From positions 2,113,246 through 2,177,245 of the forward strand of contig NC_087081.1 in the NCBI RefSeq assembly GCF_026151205.1: DNA of 64,000 nt, written 5' to 3'. Made by a program: the position numbers and the translations under genes. The number at the start of each line of letters is the position of its first letter. Positions within the stretch are counted from its first letter, which is position 1. Under the pieces are notes generated by a model. That model worked only from the letters and a program-made list of their open reading frames with translations. It had not been told where the DNA came from and made no database searches. Source of the DNA: Bolinopsis microptera (taxonomy: Eukaryota > Ctenophora > Tentaculata > Lobata > Bolinopsidae). Shown here one piece after another: positions 9,868 to 21,965 of this stretch.

Positions 9868-12800
9868 ATGCATTTACCGTTAGGAAAACTTTTGAACAAG
9901 GTAAGAACCATCTCCCAATCTTCAAGCTTTAGCTCGATATATTTAGGGTAATATATTTAGGGTAATATATTTACTATTTAGGGTAATTAACACCGACCTC
10001 TAATGATATAGTGTTTAGTAGCCATAGTGATGATTGTTTACCGGCTGTAAACAATGTTTTCAGCGAGTGTGCTGATATAGTCGGACGACTACAGCTTTGG
10101 GGCAATAATTCATCTTGTTAATCACACAAGGGACCATGATATTAAACCTTAAAATTAACATTTTGTGCGAAGGAGTATAACCCGATCATTTAGGTTGGTA
10201 CTATTAGTATTAACTTTCTAACACATTTCCATATTTTCAGGTTATTCTTGTATTGGTTCTACTTGCAGGCTTCCATCTAATTCTCTTTGTATCTCAAAAC
10301 TATCGTCTTACCAGTAAGTACAACTGTACAGTGTACATTATATTTTACTATTTTATACCTCTGCCTTCATACGAGCAGGTAACATGAGATGAATCTGCTG
10401 TTCAAAAGAATTTGTTTATAAAATTATTTTGGCTTCTCATCGTACGATTTGCCCATTTTATTTTAGGCAACAACTAAGTTAACACATTTTTCTCCAATTA
10501 ATTTTCAAACTTAACGTGATTTTTTCTTTCTAGTTAGCACTGGAGATCAACAAGCCAGTCCTAAATGGGAAGACAACCTCTCCTTCCCCACCTTCACAGC
10601 ACACGATGACAACGAGCACACTGTTCAGACTCTAACAGAGTACGAACAGGAGGCTGTCACTAGAGACAAGGTGTCTGGTACTTCTCCTGAAGATAAGGAG
10701 GAGGAGGAGGAGCCGTCTAGTGATTATCATGTAGGTTCCACTGTTAAATACATGTTGGTTCCATTGTTAAATACCTGTTGGTACCACTGTTAAATACATG
10801 TTGGTACTGATTAAATACCTGTTCAACTCGATAATATTAATGTTATCGAGTTGAAAACCTTAAAGATGAAATATTTACTATTATAATTTCAATGAAGCGC
10901 AATTACCGTAACAGTTAAGAACTTCTCAAGTAGAAATGTTATCTTGTAATCTAGCACATTCTCTTGTAATCTAGCACATTCTCTCTTGTAATCTAGCACA
11001 TTCTTTCTTGTAATCTAGCACATTCTCTCTTGTAATCTAGCACATTCTCTCTTGTAATCTAGCACATTCCCTCTTGTAATCTAGCACATTCTCTCTTGTA
11101 ATCTAGCACATTCCCTCTTGTAATCTAGCACATTCCCTCTTGTAATCTAGCACATTCTCTCTTGTAATCTAGCACATTCTCTCTTGTAATCTAGCACATT
11201 CTCTCTTGTAATATAGCACATTCTCTCTTGTAATATAGCACATTCCCTCTTGTAATCTAGCACATTCCCTCTTGTAATCTAGCACATTCCCTCTTGTAAT
11301 CTAGCACATTCTCTCTTGTAATCTAGCACATTCTCTCTTGTAATCTAGCACATTCTCTCTTGTAATCTAGCACATTCTCTCTTGTAATCTAGCACATTCT
11401 CTCTTGTAATCTAGCACATTCTCTCTTGTAATCTAGCACATTCTCTCTTGTAATCTAGCACATTCTCTCTTGTAATCTAGCACATTCTCTCTTGTAATCT
11501 AGCACATTCCCTCTTGTAATCTAGCACATTCTCTCTTGTAATCTAGCACATTCTCTCTTGTAATCTAGCACATTCTCTCTTGTAATCTAGCACATTCTCT
11601 CTTGTAATCTAGCACATTCCCTCTTGTAATCTAGCACATTCCCTCTTGTAATCTAGCACATTCTCTCTTGTAATCTAGCACATTCTCTCTTGTAATCTAG
11701 CACATTCTCTCTTGTAATCTAGCACATTCTCTCTTGTAATCTAGCACATTCCCTCTTGTAATCTAGCACATTCTCTCTTGTAATCTAGCACATTCTCTCT
11801 TGTAATCTAGCACATTCTCTCTTGTAATCTAGCACATTCTCTCTTGTAATCTAGCACATTCTCTCTTGTAATCTAGCACATTCTCTCTTGTAATCTAGCA
11901 CATTCCCTCTTGTAATCTAGCACATTCTCAGAGTTGAGACACAGTTAATAAACTGCGGAGTGACTAAAATGCTATACAGCAAAAACAGAAGGCTCCAACC
12001 AAACACTCCACCTACTGATCCTAACCACCCTAACAACTCTCAAGCTCTCTCTCTTCAACCCTCATTCCCTCACTCCTCTTGGTGCACAAAACCATTCTAA
12101 CCTATGTATGTCCCCCTTACGGGTTCCACAAGCCCAACGGTACATAGTTAGACGAAAAACAGAGAAGCCTTGATTGCCAGATCAAGGACTGCATCAGTAG
12201 CAGCGAAATACGGATATACCTTCTCCCTTACAGTCAGCGAGCTGACAACTATCTGACTGTGTCTTTTAGGCCTTGCCACACCACCTTCGCTATTGCATCC
12301 GCTCGCCCGTATTCACTGACACATGCCACACCTGGGTTTAGTATGAAGATGTACGCATATTCACCCAAGATGCGGAGATGCCTCAGTTTAGCGAGTTGAG
12401 ATACAACAGCAAACTCACAGGAGCATAGATCAGAATCATCAGTTACCAACCTGACACCGTTTCGGGGCTTTAATCGCAATACGGTTGTAATCTAGCACAT
12501 TCTCTCTTGTAATCTAGCACATTCCCTCTTGTAATCTAGCACATTCTCTCTTGTAATCTAGCACATTCTCTCTTGTAATCTAGCACATTCTCTCTTGTAA
12601 TCTAGCACATTCCCTCTTGTAATCTAGCACATTCCCTCTTGTAATCTAGCACATTTTTCAGGAGCATAAGTTCGAACGTCCTCCTGATAACACAGTTGAG
12701 GAAGTGTTCGGAAGCGATATAATTAAAGACGAAAAGAGCAACTATTTAATTCAGAAACCCTACCTCAAGAAAGGGGTTAACCCGTATGATGGTCGACCTG

Positions 12801-15800
12801 AACTTCTTCCCAGAAGCGAAGGTAAGAATTTTTCTTTATTATCATACTCTGTGTATAAAACTTTATTTCTTCTTCTTCGTTGAGTTCATCCGTGGAGCCG
12901 GAAGGGTCATCAGATATCTGACCACCTGGATGGCGAGTAGTCGACCAGTGAGTTTGACCAACTGCAGCTGTAGCCGGCGACCGGAGGGTTGTCCGGTATC
13001 AAAGCAAGAAAGTTCGACAAACTACACTTAAACATGTCAAAGGATGAATCAGCCTTTACTGTGTGAGGCACTTTGTTCCACAGCTTCGGTCCTTGAACTG
13101 CAAAAGACCTGTCGTACAGTGACTGGTTGCGTAAGGAACTTGACTTTGACAATGAGGGTATGACAGCTACATCCCCGTGTCTTGGGGTCACCTTGAATTT
13201 GATATCACAGCAGTTTGGTACCACATTATGGAGAATCTTCCACATCATCAGGATGATATGCCTCTCCCGTCTGCGCTGTAGAGACATCAATTTAAGCTGT
13301 ACGAGTCTTTCCCAATAGTTGAGATGTTGAAGACCGCCAATACGACTGGTGAAAGTTCTTTGCACCCCCTCTATCAGCTGTATTTCAGTCACCTTGGTAG
13401 GGCTCCAGAGTGGGCAGCAATACTCTAGTAAGCTTCTTACTAGTGACTTGTAGAGAGTAGTCATTACGGTCTTGTCGCGAGTTTTGAACACACTGAATAC
13501 CCAAGATAGTGTGCTCCTTGCTTTGGGTACCATGTTGCCGATGTGTGTCGACCAGCTAAGATCACTTGAAACCATAACTCCAAGATCTCGGACATTTTCG
13601 ACAGGATAAAGTATGTCCTGACTGGATACTTTGTAACGCAGTGTTTCGGCAAAGAAGGGTAGTTCGGGGAATGAGCTCTTACTGTTATGGAGGTGATTTA
13701 ACAGCTCGAACTTCTGCTCGTGAAGCTTCATGTTGTTGCTACGTGACCAGTCAAGAATCTTATAGATATCTTCTTGTAACAACTGACAGTCTTCAAAACA
13801 GCCAATCTGTTTGGAGACTCTAGTATCATCGGCGAAAAAACTCACCCTAGATGAGTCCACTACTTGTTCTAGATCATTGATGAACAAGATAAAGAGAAGC
13901 GGCCCCAAAACGCTTCCCTGGGGAACACAACTTAAAACCTTTGCGATAACCGAGTGAACTCCATTAAGCACCACGACTTGTTCGCGATCAAAGAGAAAGG
14001 ACTTTATCCACTCTATGAGCTTGCCATGAAACCCATATTTTTTCAGCTTGTGGATGAGAAGATTTAAGTCGACTTTATCGAACGCCTTAGCGTAATCCAG
14101 ATATATAGAATCTGTATCTTCACCACGAGTAAACCCTTCGTAGATGTCGTCAAAATGGCCGAGCATTTGAGTCAAGCAGCTCCTATTCGCTCTGAAACCA
14201 TGCTGCTTATCGGTCAAGAGACTGTTGGCTTCCAAATACTCCACCATATGTTTTCTTATCACTCTTTCATACACTTTTACAACGTGGGAGGTCAAAGTGA
14301 CAGGTCTGTAGTTTCCAGCTTCACATCTACTGCCTTTCTTGAAAAGTGGCGAAACATAACCCGTCTTGTAGAAGCTTGGCACTATACCAGATGACATGGA
14401 CTCTGGCCACATAAGATAAATCGGGACACTAAGGCTGGTAGCACACCTTTTGAGAAGAATAGCTGGTATTCCATCGGGTCCAGGCGCAGAGTCTAGCTTA
14501 ATTTCAGATATAGCTTCCATGATACTATCAGGTGTTAACACAATGTCATTGTCTCTACTGATAAGGGGTGGTACCGCAAATGTAGGGACTGCTGTGTCGG
14601 GACAGTTAGGGTCGCTGAAAACGGAGCAGAACTGTTGTTGAAGGATGTTGGCGAGTTCTTTCCGTTCAGTGACTAGTTCCTTATTGTCGTTCAGGAGGGT
14701 AGAAATGTTGTGTTTCACTTTGGAGAATGATTTGGCATAGGAGAAGAAATATTTGGGGTTACTTTTGATCCGCTCAACCGCTCTCCTCTCACCTTGGTCG
14801 AGATGGTTGACTATGGCCTCCTTTATCTCATTATATCACTCATCTTTTTAGAATTCAATCTAATCATCTATCATTATCAGCCAAAATTCACAATCTCACA
14901 AGAATCCTAAGCATGGAGCAGAACTTTTTGTTGGGGACTGGCCCGTGGTACCAGCCAATGTTTACTCAAAAAATATATATAATATCAATGGTAATAAGAA
15001 ATTAATCCCCGTGGGGCACATGCTTAAATATAAAATGTAAAGGAAATCTCAAACTATTTAATTTAGACTCTACCGGTAAAGTATGCAATGAAGGTTTATA
15101 AGTATAACTTTAAGTTTTATTTTTTCAATGGTGAAAAAGTAAAACAAGACTGAGCACTTCAAAATTTGTAGAATTGAGATAATTTCAAGAATTTACTTAG
15201 TTTTCCAAATTATTGTTAAAATGGACGGAGTGTTTGTAACTTGATTTGAAATACGCGGCGATATTAAGGAATGTTCAATGTTGGCAGTGTAATTGATGAG
15301 ATATGCAAGTTTATTGAGTGATGCTTAAGTGTGTGCATATAATAATACTGCATATAATAATACTGCATATAAGATGTTATAGAGACAAGGTTATTATCGG
15401 TATTTTGGTTTATGTTACGCTTTGATTTTCTTAGTCCTGTTATACAAAATAACATGAAATTAGGCCATTCGTCTTCGATGTTTTCATTTTGCTGATCGAT
15501 GAGCATAGTTTTTATACAAGCTTTATAAATGTCCAGGTTAAATAGACTAGGTGGGGAAGTTGCTGCAACATTATATCGGTTTATTGCTAATAATGGACCT
15601 TTAAAAAATACTGAGTTGTTGTAAGGGTGTTGACCATACTTTTCTGACCATTGTGTAGTGAGAATAGAATCCGGGTTATTATTAAATAATGGTGCGCTTT
15701 TAGGAATTGTTTTCTTGAGAGACAATGGTACTAGATTTGGAAAGTTTTTCAATTTATGCATTAAAATGAGTGTGTTCTTTACAATGATACTGTGTAACTA

Positions 15801-18800
15801 CTATCAATATTTTATGTGAATAAAAGCCAGACTTGGTACTTGCTGGGGGGATACCGTCCTTGTACCAGTGATTTACGAAACCAGGTAATACTGCTCGAAG
15901 GCCCATTTTCTGTTTTACAAAAAGTGATTCAATATGAGACTTGGCAGCAAAACCCCATACAAGGCTGCAATAATTAAGGTGTGACTGCACAAAACTTTGA
16001 TAAATTTGAAGGCGTGCTTCGAGAGGCAGATATTTTTAAGTTTGTACATGACTCCTATGTATCTGGACATTTTCATTTTCATGGCAGAAATATGATAGGA
16101 CCAGTTTAGTTTATCATCTATCATAACTCGTAACAAACGGGCTTCTGTTTTTCTCTCAATTGTGACACCAGATATTGCCACATCACGATAATTAAGATTT
16201 CTTTGTAGAGAGAAGATCATTATTATATGGTAACGGTAAGGATTGTCTGTGTATGTCATAATCATCTGCATGTTATCGTCTCGTTTTTTATTTGTATCCA
16301 TATCATGTTCTGTGTACAATAATTTCAACAGCTGTTACAAAAATACCCATTCACTTTTCAGAATTCAATCAATCACTGTCAGCCAAAACTCACAATATCA
16401 CAAGAATTCAAATCATGGCCATGCATGGGGCGCAAAGGTATGTCTCATATCATTACGTAGGTTAAACGCTAGTTTTGTACAAATCCCCTCAGTTTATTGC
16501 AGCTCATCATTAAATCAGGATTAAGTACACATTTAAATACCGGCCCAGTAACTTTCAACCTTATTTCTTTATTTGGAATTTTTGAGACGCTTCAAAGCGA
16601 TTTTTCTGATCCAATTAATCTCGGTTAATCTTTGTAGCCGTGTTTCTCATGTCGAGAACTAGAGTTGTACAAGTTTTCATTTAAATTCTCAAGGAGATAT
16701 TGCAACTTTTTAAGCCAAAGGTGCGAAATATTTAAGATTTTTTGATGTTTTGCCAGCTTTACATTTTTACCCTGACTGCAACTTTTTGAGGTCCCACTTC
16801 TCACTTAAACTTATCCTCATAAACACACACGCACTCATGTCCCATAATATAATATGAATTATGAAGGTATTCAAAGACCACCGCCACTATCTAAGTGCAT
16901 ATCAATTTTAAGGTGTAACATTTCATCTTCAGGTATCAACAAATACACCGCATTTGGAAACCCTGATAAGCTATACTGCGATGCTGAATACTGCTACGCT
17001 AATGAAAGAAAAATTAAAAAGTAAGATTTTTTAGAGATCAAATTATTTTTTATCAATTTAATTTGGATATGTTTGTTGAAACTTAAAATTGAAAATTGCG
17101 TACTTTCCCCATCGAATTCTGCGATGGTGATCGCTATCTAAATTTACTATTCAGCATTTTTCAACATGTCTAGTACATGATATTTATATCTCCCTTAAAT
17201 TCAACTCTTAATAATCACGTAATTCCCTCAGAGAGATAATTAAAGAGACACCGGAAGATATGTTCACATTCCTACCTCCCCAGAAACAGTTCATGAAGGA
17301 GTTCCGTAACCCTTGCTGGAAAGGGAAAGACCTTCTGGGCGAAGATAAATTATTTTGTATTCCCTACTTCTATATTATCGGCTTCACTAAGTGTGGTTAG
17401 TGATTGAAATTTTTGTTTGACCGCATATTTTCCTCACTTTTTTAATCCTTCCAGCAATTTGGTGCGTTTAGTTCTCTTTGGATGTCAACTTATTCGGCCG
17501 ATGGCTTAACAGTACAACTATAACACTAGGAACCACTGACCTATTTGCGATACTGAAAAACCACACTCACGTTTCCTCACGATCTGGAAAAGAGACCCAC
17601 TACTTTGACAGACTCCGAAGAGGACGCATTATTAGGATGAACAGAAAACCAACCAGACGTGAGTAACATTTAAAATTCTTGAAGGAGCCTATTTAAATTT
17701 TTGAAGGAGCCTTTTTACATTTTTAAAGGAGCCTATTCACATTCCGTATTATCAGATCTGGACTTTGACGTTGATTTTCAAGAAACGCCCGTTTGATTAG
17801 ATCTCTTCTAATTTGTAAATGTCACTTGTTGACAGGAATTTAATCACATTCTCACGGTTGCCTATCATAAATATTATTCTCGACCATCCGAGGAGATTGC
17901 AATCAATACATACGATACACCATAAAAATTGTCTTAAATATATACCGGATATCTCATATCTGGAGTCTGGGATGATTTGTAACATATCTCTTCCTCCAGT
18001 TCCCGTGTCGTTCCTTTCGTGGACAAACGGGGGAAAATTCAGACAGAACCTCCTTTCTACTTACAGAAAAGATAACGACAGTGACGTCCTGTTTCATGGT
18101 ATGTAGTGACGTCATGGTGACGTCACAGACAATAAATGCCGCCGGGCGAGACAGCTGTAACTCCTCCACTGTTCATAATATAATGTTTGTTAAATCCTCC
18201 GCTTATCTTTTGATTTTCATTAATTTCAAAGTTTTAAAAGAAAATCTCCCCGCTAGGAATCACGATGGACGCAACCCCCTCAGCAGTTTGGGATAACGAG
18301 TTTTGGGAGGTGTTTCATCCTGGATACAGGGAACCTCCGGTTACTAACCCTGATGTTATTGCCACTATTAACCCTGACACTAGAATTATATTATCCCTCA
18401 GAAACCCAATTAGCAGGTACAGTTTATGGTTTGTTCTTGAATTATTAATTATTGTTCGTTCTATATGTCGTTCTGTCCTCCGTGTTTGAGTTGTTGATTT
18501 TTACATAATATATTTTCTAATTGCTGTTAAATTTTTTTCATTTTTTAATCTATTCGAACAAGAGAATATGATCTGTTATATTTGATCTCAATTTTTTAAA
18601 CATCTTCACCAAATCACTATTTCAGAATGCAGTCCGCGTACCAGTTTTTCTGCGCGTTCCGTGTGTACGCATGTGACAAGCCGGTCACACCGGAGAAATT
18701 CCACAATTTAGTGGGAGAAGCAGTTAAAATGTTCCGCGATTGCCGGAAGACTAACACAGATCGAGGCTGCGTGTACAGCACCGAATCTCATCAACTTGCG

Positions 18801-19633
18801 GTAATTACATTTTTAGAATCATTCCTTAGCCAATAAATGATAATGGGAAAAATAAAGATACTAAGTATTACGTTACTCATCGCCATTAATTTAATTGTAG
18901 ATATTTCAAAGATTTTGTGAAAAGTACTAGATGATCTTTATTACCAAAGTTCTCAAAATCTAATTCTGATAACTGTTCAGACTCATCTATACGCGAGTAT
19001 TTACTCCGTGTACGTTGCTGACTGGCTGAAAGTCTTCCCACGGGAACAGATTCACGTTATGATGTTCGAGGAGCATATTAGTGACGAGATCGCTTCTATT
19101 AATGGCGTCTGTGATTTCTTAGGAATATGTAAGTTGAATTTTATTTTATTTTTGTTGAAGAAATGTACTAAAACAACCTTGTGTACGGAAAAATATGCCA
19201 ACAATCGACTTGAATAATTAAGTTGTAAGTTATCTTTTTTTTAATTTTCCTTATTTTTCAGCACGGTTCCCAGTGGACTACATGAAGACCTACCTCGAGC
19301 AGCATAAAGTCAGAAATTCACTCCGCGACTCCGCTCGAATACCCTATATACTCCCTGAAACTAAAAATCTTCTCAAAGATTTCTTTAAGCCGTTCTTAGA
19401 GTAAGTTAATACAAATCGTTCAATCGTTATTTTAAAGATGAGCAAGATGGTTTCCTTTATAATCAGATACTCTAAGAATAATTTATATCTTGATATTACG
19501 TTGAACTGAAGCGTCTGACTTGGAGCCAGTAAATTGTTAAACTCCCACGAAACTTATCTGATAATATTAATCTCCCAGCGATCTGGTGGAAATGTTAGGA
19601 GATAAGAAATGGTACTGGAAACTCTACGAGTAA
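9868..19633 (+). CDS. CHST15-like carbohydrate sulfotransferase (13 exons)
   Basis: Exons: 9868-9900, 10241-10313, 10534-10730, 12662-12821, 16933-17020, 17232-17395, 17530-17658, 18000-18098, 18257-18416, 18626-18800, 18981-19128, 19262-19400, 19579-19633 (TAA). All introns are GT..AG, phases agree, total 1620 nt (539 aa). The product is a type II Golgi enzyme: an 11-residue cytosolic tail, a membrane anchor at about residues 12-28, then an acidic stem (EEEEE near 90). The catalytic domain has the 5'-phosphosulfate loop IIGFTKCGTTD (about 232-242), DATPSAVWDN (319-328) and the 3'-phosphate motif RIILSLRNPISR (357-368) with a downstream Ser. The order matches GalNAc-4-sulfate 6-O-sulfotransferase, which uses PAPS to sulfate chondroitin-type glycans; the true acceptor is unknown. 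Intron 3 is mostly minisatellite and intron 4 holds two antisense LINE remnants, yet the frame is intact. A possible poly(A) signal AATAAA lies near 20346. The start is chosen because it gives the anchor topology in phase 0. Confidence 0.93.
10731..10855. repeat. Short tandem repeat plus 13-bp stem hairpin (intron 3)
   Basis: Four diverged ~25-bp units (GTTAAATACATGTTGGT) lie at about 10740-10818. They are followed by an inverted repeat TTCAACTCGATAA (10822-10834) and TTATCGAGTTGAA (10843-10855) around an 8-nt loop. All sit just after the exon 3 donor. Confidence 0.8.
10942..11929. repeat. 22-bp intronic minisatellite, about 45 copies
   Basis: The unit TCTTGTAATCTAGCACATTC plus two pyrimidines repeats every 22 bases with rare C/T or A/T variants. 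It fills intron 3 of the sulfotransferase gene and resumes at 12485. Each unit contains a pyrimidine run followed by TCTAG, which resembles a 3' splice site. Confidence 0.96.
11930..12484. other. 555-bp unique insert inside the minisatellite
   Basis: Non-repetitive, more GC-rich sequence interrupts the 22-bp array. The minus strand has a 76-codon frame (12249-12479) with no recognised family. A small inverted motif (CTATGTA..TACATAG) lies near 12098-12150. I see no clear terminal inverted repeats or target duplication, so it could be a truncated retroelement or original intron sequence flanked by two arrays. Confidence 0.6.
12485..12655. repeat. 22-bp minisatellite, second block, about 8 copies
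   Basis: The same unit as 10942-11929. The last copy runs directly into the exon 4 acceptor: CTAGCACATTTTTCAG is followed by exon 4 at 12662, so the array apparently supplies part of the 3' splice region. Confidence 0.93.
12910..14718 (-). CDS. Non-LTR retrotransposon reverse transcriptase, 5'-truncated
   Basis: A 602-codon frame with RT motifs in order: GPDGIPAILLK (80-90), GNYRPVTLTS (135-144), KQHGFRANRSC (171-181), YLDYAKAFDKV (206-216), CVPQGSVLGPLLF (264-276) and the catalytic FADDT (295-299), then a LINE thumb/tail region. This is the Jockey/CR1-like group of LINEs. The frame stays open upstream (HLDQGERRAVERIKSNPKYF) until a TGA near 14833, and no endonuclease domain is present, so the copy is 5'-truncated. 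It lies antisense in intron 4 of the sulfotransferase gene. The 3' end is near 12860, where the minus strand reads a GAAGAAGAAGAAATAAA-type tail. It cannot be autonomous. Confidence 0.92.
   Translation of the reverse strand: MKHNISTLLNDNKELVTERKELANILQQQFCSVFSDPNCPDTAVPTFAVPPLISRDNDIVLTPDSIMEAISEIKLDSAPGPDGIPAILLKRCATSLSVPIYLMWPESMSSGIVPSFYKTGYVSPLFKKGSRCEAGNYRPVTLTSHVVKVYERVIRKHMVEYLEANSLLTDKQHGFRANRSCLTQMLGHFDDIYEGFTRGEDTDSIYLDYAKAFDKVDLNLLIHKLKKYGFHGKLIEWIKSFLFDREQVVVLNGVHSVIAKVLSCVPQGSVLGPLLFILFINDLEQVVDSSRVSFFADDTRVSKQIGCFEDCQLLQEDIYKILDWSRSNNMKLHEQKFELLNHLHNSKSSFPELPFFAETLRYKVSSQDILYPVENVRDLGVMVSSDLSWSTHIGNMVPKARSTLSWVFSVFKTRDKTVMTTLYKSLVRSLLEYCCPLWSPTKVTEIQLIEGVQRTFTSRIGGLQHLNYWERLVQLKLMSLQRRRERHIILMMWKILHNVVPNCCDIKFKVTPRHGDVAVIPSLSKSSSLRNQSLYDRSFAVQGPKLWNKVPHTVKADSSFDMFKCSLSNFLALIPDNPPVAGYSCSWSNSLVDYSPSRWSDI
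14843..14912. repeat. Left copy of a ~65-bp direct repeat flanking a LINE remnant
   Basis: The segment (AGAATTCAATC, then CAGCCAAAATTCACAAT, then CACAAGAAT) recurs in the same orientation at about 16355-16424 with several substitutions. The pair brackets the degenerate LINE at 15264-16330. It may be a long, old target-site duplication or a duplicated intron piece. Confidence 0.7.
15264..16330 (-). pseudogene. Degenerate LINE RT C-terminal fragment
   Basis: Three overlapping minus-strand frames read as one decayed protein. 16328 to 15915 gives LLRVMIDDKLNWSYHI followed by MYKLKNICL; 15990 to 15754 gives SHLNYCSLVWG; 15761 to 15264 gives VFFKGPLLAIN. These match the thumb and post-RT region of a LINE of a different lineage from the one at 12910-14718. 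At least two frameshifts separate them and the catalytic YADD region is missing. The 3' flank at about 14935-14990 shares a repeat with 7390-7445 and may be its 3'UTR. Confidence 0.8.
16355..16424. repeat. Right copy of the ~65-bp direct repeat
   Basis: Partner of 14843-14912. The shared blocks are AGAATTCAATC, TCAGCCAAAA and CACAAGAATTC-like sequence, in direct orientation. Confidence 0.7.
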
Positions 19634-20929
19634 CATTCCAGAACCTTCCACCACCACCAGCTCCCTTTTTATCACAGTCCAGCAACACAGTCTAACAGTC
19701 CGTATGACTGTATGAGTCCTGAAACCTGACTAGGATAGGTACCGCTGCAGTTATTGTTTTTTGCCGCTGGGCGGCTCAACTAAAGTTTTGGTTACCAAAT
19801 AAGTGTGGACTTCACGACTGATGTCATCTCTCCTGGTGCATTGTGTGGTCGCCCTTAGTTGCCGTGGTAACATCTGTATCCCTTTGTTGACTACAAGAAC
19901 AAGGCCCTCGTTCAGTTTATCAGATTAAATGTTAATCAAACTGGCCTATTGCTGTTTCGGGGATATATTATAATTATGTACTAAATGCTTTTTTTTCGAT
20001 TCTTTAATCATTTCTGTTTATTTTTCTACGGGTTATTTCAGCCATATTTCAAACAAATTCCTTTTCTATAGCCGAGAAGGCGAGAAACACTCTATTTATT
20101 CTGAAAGCTAGAGATGTAAATAATTTGATAAGGTGACTTGATTTTAACCAACTTTGTTATTTAAGTCTAAAGCTAAAATTTCTTGATCGACGATTTGGGT
20201 GCATGCAATGATTAAACAAGAGTGAAGAGATTGGTGGTTGATTTCCGCTTTAGTTTGTTAACTTTTTGCGGTTATCTTTGTGCGAAAACGTAGGTCACGG
20301 GAAATATTTATCAATTTGAAAATTGATGCTTATTTAATTAACACTAATAAAAGGGACCGTTCACATAAATCGTCTGAATCCTAGCGGGTCAAGAGGTTCG
20401 AGTTGGCAGACATTTTGATGCTAATATAATTTTTACAGAACATGTAGGTGTACGCTTGCTGAAGGGCGGGAGTCTAAGATATTCAAAATCTCACTGAAGT
20501 AATACGTGAACGGTTTCTTATTGGAAAAACATAAACTTCATTATTTATCATTTATACTCCTAGTTTTAGTTTAGTTGTAACTGTTTCTGTAAATTTAAGC
20601 TGTACAACGATTTTTTTACAAAGTTAGTTGAAATGTGGAAGATTTTAAAATGCTGCTTTCTAGCTAACATTAAATTAGGTGTTAGGGGTGATTTCATTTC
20701 TTAATGCTAGGTTATGTTTCGCAATTCAGCCATTGAATAATGAATAATGGATGATGGAATAATTTTATTTCTATTTCAATTGCTGATTTGTGAAAAGCAT
20801 AATATTTCAATTTGGTTTATACTTGAAGACGAATTTGTCGTTTCTTATACGATCTAACGAAATTTGGATCTGCATGGGCGAACTTAATTGTTGATCGTAA
20901 TATTATATTGCGCAGCAGAGCTGTGTCAT
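19634..20929. other. 3' flank of the sulfotransferase gene
   Basis: No ORF or exon of a known family. AATAAA at about 20346 could end the sulfotransferase transcript. The rest is AT-rich intergenic sequence. Confidence 0.5.
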
Positions 20930-20992
20930 TCTTACCTGGGGATACCAGGCTTCAGAGATTTGGCGGAATGACAGACTGAGCGCCGCCCAGTT
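20930..20992. repeat. Dispersed repeat, inverted relative at 27187-27262
   Basis: The phrases CTTACCTGGGGATACCAGGC and GGCGGAATGACAGACTGAGC recur, diverged, on the opposite strand at 27187-27262, directly after a LINE tail. It is probably part of a LINE 3' region. Confidence 0.7.
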
Positions 20993-21277
20993 GCCAGTAA
21001 TGTCATTCGTGATGTATGATCGAGCCAACATGTGCTCAGCTAATTAATCGTCATACGTTGTAAGACCCGCCGCGCACGGGTGCGCGGCTCCCCCTGTATC
21101 GTTAAAACTCTACAGTGAAGCGACAGTGGGGGTCACCACGTGATACAACTAATTAACGGGTGACACTCGTGAAATATATGTTCCAAGACCGTCGGCGGGT
21201 TCTGGTAGGTTATAAACTGACAGTCATCTAACAAATCTGAAAATATAAAATGAACTAAATATCTTGCTTGTAGCACG

Positions 21278-21930
21278 ATGCGTTACTTTGCCGCGCCGCG
21301 CACTCAATGGGGCTTCTCACATCGACCTCGCTAGATCGGCGAGATGCGCTTCTGTGCTGCGCCGAGCTGCGATGAATTGACATCTTCAATTAAATATCTT
21401 GCATGCAATAATGAATAAATTTTTGCCTTCGCGTACTAATTACATGCAATAAATAAGTACGCAAAGGCAAAATTTCTTCCTATATCGAAGTTACGCAAGC
21501 GTGCGGCCGTGCGCCGGGACACTGGACAGCCCATTAACAATGGATAACACATTCATATAGTATTCAGTATTAGTCATGAGTCTAGGTCATAGGATGACAC
21601 GATTAATCACTCTACACTCGACTGTCACGTGACTTTTTCAACTTGTTCTCTAGCTGGTCTTGAGCGACTTATCGAAATCTTAACCCTCTTATATATAAAT
21701 CTGATCCCAACCCTAACCCTAACCAAATCCTTAACAAAAGCATTATAATTTATATGCTAAAATCCTAACCCTATAATTATATAACGATAAATTAGACTAA
21801 CTTCCTTGTACGGTCACTGGTTTCAGCTCCCCCTGTGCACGTGATCAAGACAGTCTTTCGCCAATATCTCGTCAGGGGAGCATTTTAACTTTATGCCATG
21901 GGGGTGATTCGGAATCAGCGTCCGAAATTA
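21278..21930. repeat. GC-rich composite repeat with CCCTAA run
   Basis: Contains a GC-rich block (21278-21380), an inverted repeat around 21417-21470 (TTTTGCCTTCGCGTACT against AGTACGCAAAGGCAAAA), a CCATTAACAATGG motif near 21532, a CCCTAACCCTAACC run near 21710 and GGGGGTGATTCGGAATCAGC near 21900. The same ingredients occur in the same order at 24548-25050, so the two are diverged copies of one dispersed family. Confidence 0.65.
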
Positions 21931-21965
21931 AAATACATTGATCATCGATTGAAATAGGTTTCAAC

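Noticed and set aside
10942-12655. CRISPR-like array
   Set aside because: Units are contiguous 22-bp copies with no spacers, in a eukaryotic intron.
17819-17990. Open frame upstream of sulfotransferase exon 8
   Set aside because: Only 18000-18098, after the CCTCCAG acceptor, keeps phase with both neighbours. The upstream part is intron.
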